Source of the DNA: Adineta steineri
Taxonomy: Eukaryota > Rotifera > Eurotatoria > Adinetida > Adinetidae
Assembly: GCA_905250115.1 (NCBI GenBank)
Contig: CAJNOI010000022.1
Span: forward strand, 372,001 to 436,000
Direction of reading: 5' to 3'
Length of the DNA stretch: 64,000 bases
In this document: one piece after another, positions 59,230 to 64,000 of the stretch
Position numbering within the stretch: position 1 is the stretch's first letter
Layout of the letters: every line of letters starts with the position of its first letter
Made by a program: the position numbers and the translations under genes
The notes under the pieces: generated by a model
The model's input: the letters and a program-made list of their open reading frames with translations, nothing else
What the model was told of the DNA's origin: nothing
Databases searched by the model: none

Positions 59230-61960
59230 ATGTCAATTTTATATCGAAATAGTTATTTATCTTGGAAACGCATTCTTCAACAAAGACATGATATACTTAA
59301 TTCTAAATGTCTTCATATAACACATCGTAATGAAATGAAAGATGCTCGTCGTATTATTGTTAAACTTGGTACAGCATTGATTACACGTGAAAATGAAGAT
59401 GGTCTTGCACTTGGACGTTTAGCATCTACAGTTGAACAAGTATCACAATTACAAAATGAAGGTCGACAAATGTTATTAGTTACAAGTGGTGCGGTTGCAT
59501 TTGGTCGACAAGTTCTTCGAAAAGAAGCAATGATGACAATGACAATGAGAAAATCTCTTTCACCAAAAGACGTTCTTCATAATAGTCGTCAAGCTATTCA
59601 AAGACAAGCATGTGCTGCTTTTGGACAAAAAGGTCTTATGTCATTATATGAACGTATGTTTCAACAATATAATGTTGGTATTGCACAAGTACTTGTAACC
59701 AAAACAGATTTTTATAATGTTGATAGTCGAAAAAATTTACAAGCAACATTAAATGAATTACTTAATTTAAATATCGTACCAATTTTAAATACAAATGATG
59801 CTGTTGCACCATGTACAGATACAGATGATGAAGTAACAGCAGCACAAGATGGAATTGTTATTAATGATAATGATTCATTAGCAGCACGTTTAGCTGTTTT
59901 AATATCTGCTGATCTTTTATTAATTATGAGTGATGTTAATGGTTTATTTACTGGACCACCAGATTTAGAAACTTCAAGATTATTACATACATTTTGTCCA
60001 AAACAAGATTCACAATTGATATCATTTGGTGCAAGATCAAGTGTTGGAACAGGAGGAATGGAATCTAAAGTAAAGATTTTATATTTTTAAGAAAATTTAT
60101 TAAAAGTTGTTTTCAGGTTAAATGTGCATCATGGGCGCTTGATCATAATGTTGGTGTTGTAATAAGTAATGGTCAATATGATAAAGCAATATTAAATATT
60201 GTTGATGGAAAAAAAATTGGAACATTTTTTACAAAAACATCAACACAAACAGTACCAGTTGATGTTCAAGCTGTTAAAGGTATATTTTCTATTTAATAGA
60301 CAAAATATTTTTTTGAATCAATGAAGATTTATTTAGCACGTGATGGTAGTCGAATTTTACAAAGATTATCAGCAGGAGACCGAAAACAAATTATAAATAA
60401 AATGTCATCAAATCTAATTGATTATTCCAAAGATATTCTTCAAGCAAATAAACGTGATTTAGATGTAGCATCAAAAGAAGGTAATGACTTTTCTTTTCAA
60501 GTACAAATCTTAATCTTTAATTGTTAACATTTCAGGTCTTAAAACAACATTATTAAATCGACTTGGTTTATCTGATAAAAAATTACAAACACTAGCAACG
60601 GGTCTTCAACAAATAGCTGAAAAAACTGATATTCTTGGTTTATTTTTAATTTTTCATTAAATCTTCTTTATTTACTGGAATATTTGTTTTTAGGACAAAC
60701 TGTTCGACAAACACGTTTAGCTGATAGTATTATGTTAAAACAAATTACAACATCGATTGGTGTTCTTCTTGTTATATTCGAATCTCGACCAGATAGTTTA
60801 CCTCAAATAGCTGCTTTGTCTATTTGTTCAGGCAATGGTCTTCTGTTAAAAGGTGGTTCCGAAGCAAAATATTCCAATGAAATCTTAACCAAATTAATGC
60901 AAGATGCACTTGAACCATTTGCTCCACGAGAAACAATTGCTTTAGTAATTGAAGAAAAAATTTCTTTTATTTCATTTTTATAATTTTTTTATCAGATCAA
61001 TACACGTGAACAAGTTGCTGATCTTCTTCAATTAGGAAAATATATCGATCTTGTTATTCCACGTGGTTCTAATGAACTTGTCCGTTCAGTACAAAAACAA
61101 AGTTTACAAATTCCTGTTCTGGGTCATGCAGAAGGTATTTGTCATGTATTTATCGATGCAGATGCTGATTTAGAAATGGCTTTACGTATTGGTAAATTAT
61201 ATAATTAATTATTTTAAAACACATATGAATAAATATCTATTTGATATTTTAGTACGAGATTCAAAATGTGATTATCCAAGTGCATGTAATGCTATGGAAA
61301 CATTACTTATACATAAAGATCTTATTCGAACACCATTTTTTGAATCATTAATTGATCTATTTCGTGTTGAAAAGGTTAAAATTTATTCTGGTCCACGCCT
61401 TTCTGTTATGCTCCCATTTCCACCACCACCAGCAAATTCATTACGTGTTGAATATGGGGATTTACAATGTTGTATTGAAGTAGTCGATGATGTCAATGAT
61501 GCAATTGAACATATAAATAAATTTAGTTCAAATCATACGGATTCTATTGTTACAAAAAATCGTAATTATTTAACAAATAGAAATATATTGAAATTTAATT
61601 CTTCTTTTTTTTCATGTTTTAGAACATATCGCAAATGAGTTCATGAACAATGTTGATAGTGCATGTGTTTTTCATAATGTTAGTACACGATTTTCTGATG
61701 GTTATCGTTTTGGTTTAGGTAAGAAACAAATGAATAGTTTTTAAAACAAAAAAAACGAAACATTTTTGTTTTTATAAATAGGTGCTGAAGTTGGTATTAG
61801 TACAGGACGTATTCATGCTCGAGGTCCAGTTGGTGTTGAAGGTTTATTAACAACAAAATGGATTGTTGAAGGTCATGGTGATGTTGTTGCAGATTTTACT
61901 GAAGGAAAAAAACAATTTATTCATGAATCAATTAATTTTAGACAAAAAATGTCTAATTAA
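59230..61960 (+). CDS. Delta-1-pyrroline-5-carboxylate synthase (glutamate 5-kinase + gamma-glutamyl phosphate reductase)
   Basis: Bifunctional first enzyme of proline and ornithine synthesis from glutamate (ALDH18A1 type). The N-terminal stretch before [13 protein letters not shown] is basic and suits mitochondrial import. The kinase half shows [52 protein letters not shown] and GTGGMESK. The reductase half shows [61 protein letters not shown], the catalytic cysteine in [13 protein letters not shown] and the end [16 protein letters not shown]. About seven short introns (about 40-85 bases) join in phase, for example at TKN-Q/HIANEF near 61,560-61,622. No break found. Animal two-domain fusion, not the bacterial proB/proA pair. 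Confidence 0.93.
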
Positions 61961-63052
61961 AATACTTTTGTTTTTCATTTCTATGTTTATATCAATAATA
62001 GATGTACATTGAAAATTGTTATTTAAAAACAAATTTAGATTAATAAATATAGTCACTAATATTATTACATTAAACAAGTATATTTAATAGAAAATAAAGT
62101 TATACTAAATAAATAGCTATTTAACAAAGCATATGCGAAGAGATTCGATGGCCATCGAGAATTAAATTGCTGCAAGAGTTTATATAGCTGATGATCAAAA
62201 TAATATATTTTTGTTTGTTATTTTTCGTAGATTCTTTTAACAATGAGCTGCTATTAGAGCAAAAAATATTGAGTTATGCTTGGATGAAAACGCAAAAGAA
62301 AAAGAAAAAAAATATCTAATAAAAGAACTGCCGTATAAATGTACTCGTTTTGTTTTCTTCGTACATCGGATAAGGATTCAAAAGGAAAAACAAAACTGTA
62401 TGGTGTAGCATGATAAGAAAAAAACATCCAGGTATATCTCATCTGCAAGTGTATGCAATAGCACGGTTGATTGATTCACATAAATAAAAATTATTTGAGA
62501 AAAAACAAGTAACTACAGTGGATATAAATACGTAAGATATCTTTTTCTCTATATGAACACAACTACCCTCAATACATTCCAGTGTTAATTTTCACGTAAC
62601 TATACCTAATTATTTATATAAATGTATATCTATAAGTATATACTAAGCACTTCGAAACTATTTATGCATATTAATGTGAGGCTCGAATCTCCGTTATCAC
62701 ATGTTATTTAAACTCTCCAGTACGTTCTTTCTTGAGGGAAACAGAAGAAATTTTTTTTCTTTTATCTATGTGAAGTTATTCTCAAAATAATGCTTGTTCA
62801 GTATCGCTATAATAACGTTACAATATACCCTTATTGACTTTTGATATAGTGATGCAGATGTGGTACTTCTTTCTGAATTGAAATTATATGGGAATCGTTA
62901 CTCTTTAGTTTAGTGTCGAGATTGAAATTGCTCATTCCTAGGAAATAATATGTATGGTTTTGGAATGAATTTCCTTCTTTCAGAAAAGAATCAGCGGATC
63001 TCTTTGATTTGTACTACGTCTTTGGTTATTTCTACAATTTTCCACATTAAAT
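61961..63052. other. Spacer with no supported gene
   Basis: AT-rich, no conserved frame on either strand. It should contain the promoter of the TerB-like gene. Confidence 0.55.
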
Positions 63053-63667
63053 ATGAGTACTGAGCGAACAGAACGTGATCTTATTACTGGACGTTTTTGG
63101 TTTCGAGAATCATATGGATATGACCAAGAATTGCCTAAACCTGAATATGCCATTCTATTTTTAAAGACTATCTTACATATTGCTGGAGCTGATGGAACAA
63201 TTAGTGAGCCTGAACGCAATTGGGTAGTTGGATTTGCTGCTGTTTGTGGTCAGTAATATTTATCTCTTAACAAAATGAAGCATCTTAATTTGTTTGTTTC
63301 TTGAAAATATTTAGGTTTTCCACAAAATATTATTGATGAACTCAAAGTCTATCAACCAGGCGAATCTGATATTGTTGAGAAATTTTTTCAGGATATGGAT
63401 ATGGAATATGTGAAACAAGCACGTTGTAGCATTTTATACTATGGAATACGAGCAGCATCCGCTGATGGTGAACTACATGCAAAAGAACTTGAAGCTATTT
63501 ATAAGCTGGCAAAGAAAGTAAATGTTTCTGATGAACAAGTACAACAAATACGTTCATTCGTTGATGAAGAAAACCAAATTATTGAAAAACGAGCAAAAAC
63601 TATTTTCCCAGATGGTCTTGATGTTCTTTTGAAAGTTTATGATGAAAAATTTGTACAAAACAAATGA
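63053..63667 (+). CDS. TerB-fold (tellurite-resistance TerB-like) small protein
   Basis: Two exons (63053-63248 and 63315-63667) give 182 residues. Two helical halves carry the acidic signatures typical of the TerB-like fold: HIAGADGTISEPERNWV at about residues 43-59 and AASADGELHAKELEAIYKLA in the second half. No signal peptide or membrane segment. TerB-like domains in bacteria are linked to metal or phage stress responses and to DnaJ-like proteins. The role of stand-alone animal copies is unknown. The intron interrupts GF in phase (TGT G/GT TTT). Assignment rests on motif pattern only. Confidence 0.65.
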
Positions 63668-64000
63668 TCAGTTTTGAACTCTTTATTATTATCAATAAAC
63701 TCTTTTCTTCCTCCTCATTGAAAACACTTTACTAATTTCTACTACGGGATATCTAATATCATCTATCACATTCTGCTATATTATTTTATTCTACTAATCT
63801 ACTTTTATGTATGTAATATCTCATATTAGTGTTAGATCTTAACAGTAATAAAGTTTTAATCTATTTTAAACCGTATATCTTGTGAATGTCTCAGAGATAG
63901 TTGCATTCTATGAAGTCGATATATTAAATATATACAACAGCTGCAAAATTCATAATACTATATTTCATTTATCAATTTATTCGTGCTGTACTCGTACATT
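63668..64000. other. 3' flank of the TerB-like gene
   Basis: AT-rich with candidate polyadenylation signals (AATAAA near 63,692 and 63,846). No gene seen before the window ends. Confidence 0.45.

Overview
The window looks like nuclear DNA of an animal, most likely a bdelloid rotifer. The sequence is very AT-rich, introns are short (about 45-70 bases) with GT..AG ends, and several genes are typical of metazoans (innexin, LRCH, BLTP1, NDUFA8, HYPK, neuronal calcium sensor). These sit beside a large nonribosomal peptide synthetase (NRPS) of bacterial or fungal type, a mix that is characteristic of bdelloids. The species call is an inference from content; no marker gene was available.

Left part (1-9,200), decayed and repetitive: the 3' end of an ABCB-type transporter, a broken secreted Cu/Zn superoxide dismutase on the minus strand, a small degraded fragment, a ~355-base tandem repeat, a ~43-base minisatellite open in more than one frame, an AATATTC array with an assembly gap, and several short GT-rich hairpins resembling the bdelloid telomere motif.

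Middle (9,200-34,100), the most unusual part. A degraded, truncated BLTP1/tweek pseudogene ends abruptly at about 15,860. Its premature stops are only TAA and TGA, at positions that suggest Gln or Trp codons. A perfect terminator-like hairpin and an intronless alpha/beta hydrolase of different base composition follow. Next comes a giant NRPS gene (17,812-34,085). Its exons join in phase to give A-PCP-C-C-A-PCP, then a Pls-like membrane/beta-helix terminal domain, then a SAM methyltransferase. The second adenylation domain is split by a 5,373-base DNA transposon (23,012-28,384) with 952-base terminal inverted repeats, an AATA target duplication and a five-exon transposase of 860 codons that reads through without a break. 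Removing the element and one AATA restores the NRPS frame exactly. A 10-N gap sits just upstream, where several hundred residues of NRPS appear to be missing.

Right part (36,400-63,700), ordinary housekeeping genes. On the minus strand: HYPK, a neuronal calcium sensor, an APEX-type AP endonuclease, NDUFA8 and LRCH. On the plus strand: a four-helix TMEM272-like protein, an innexin, P5C synthase and a TerB-fold protein. Spacers are AT-rich with microsatellites and no gene I could support.

All gene models and splice sites were read by eye and checked by reading phase and conserved motifs; no database search was possible.
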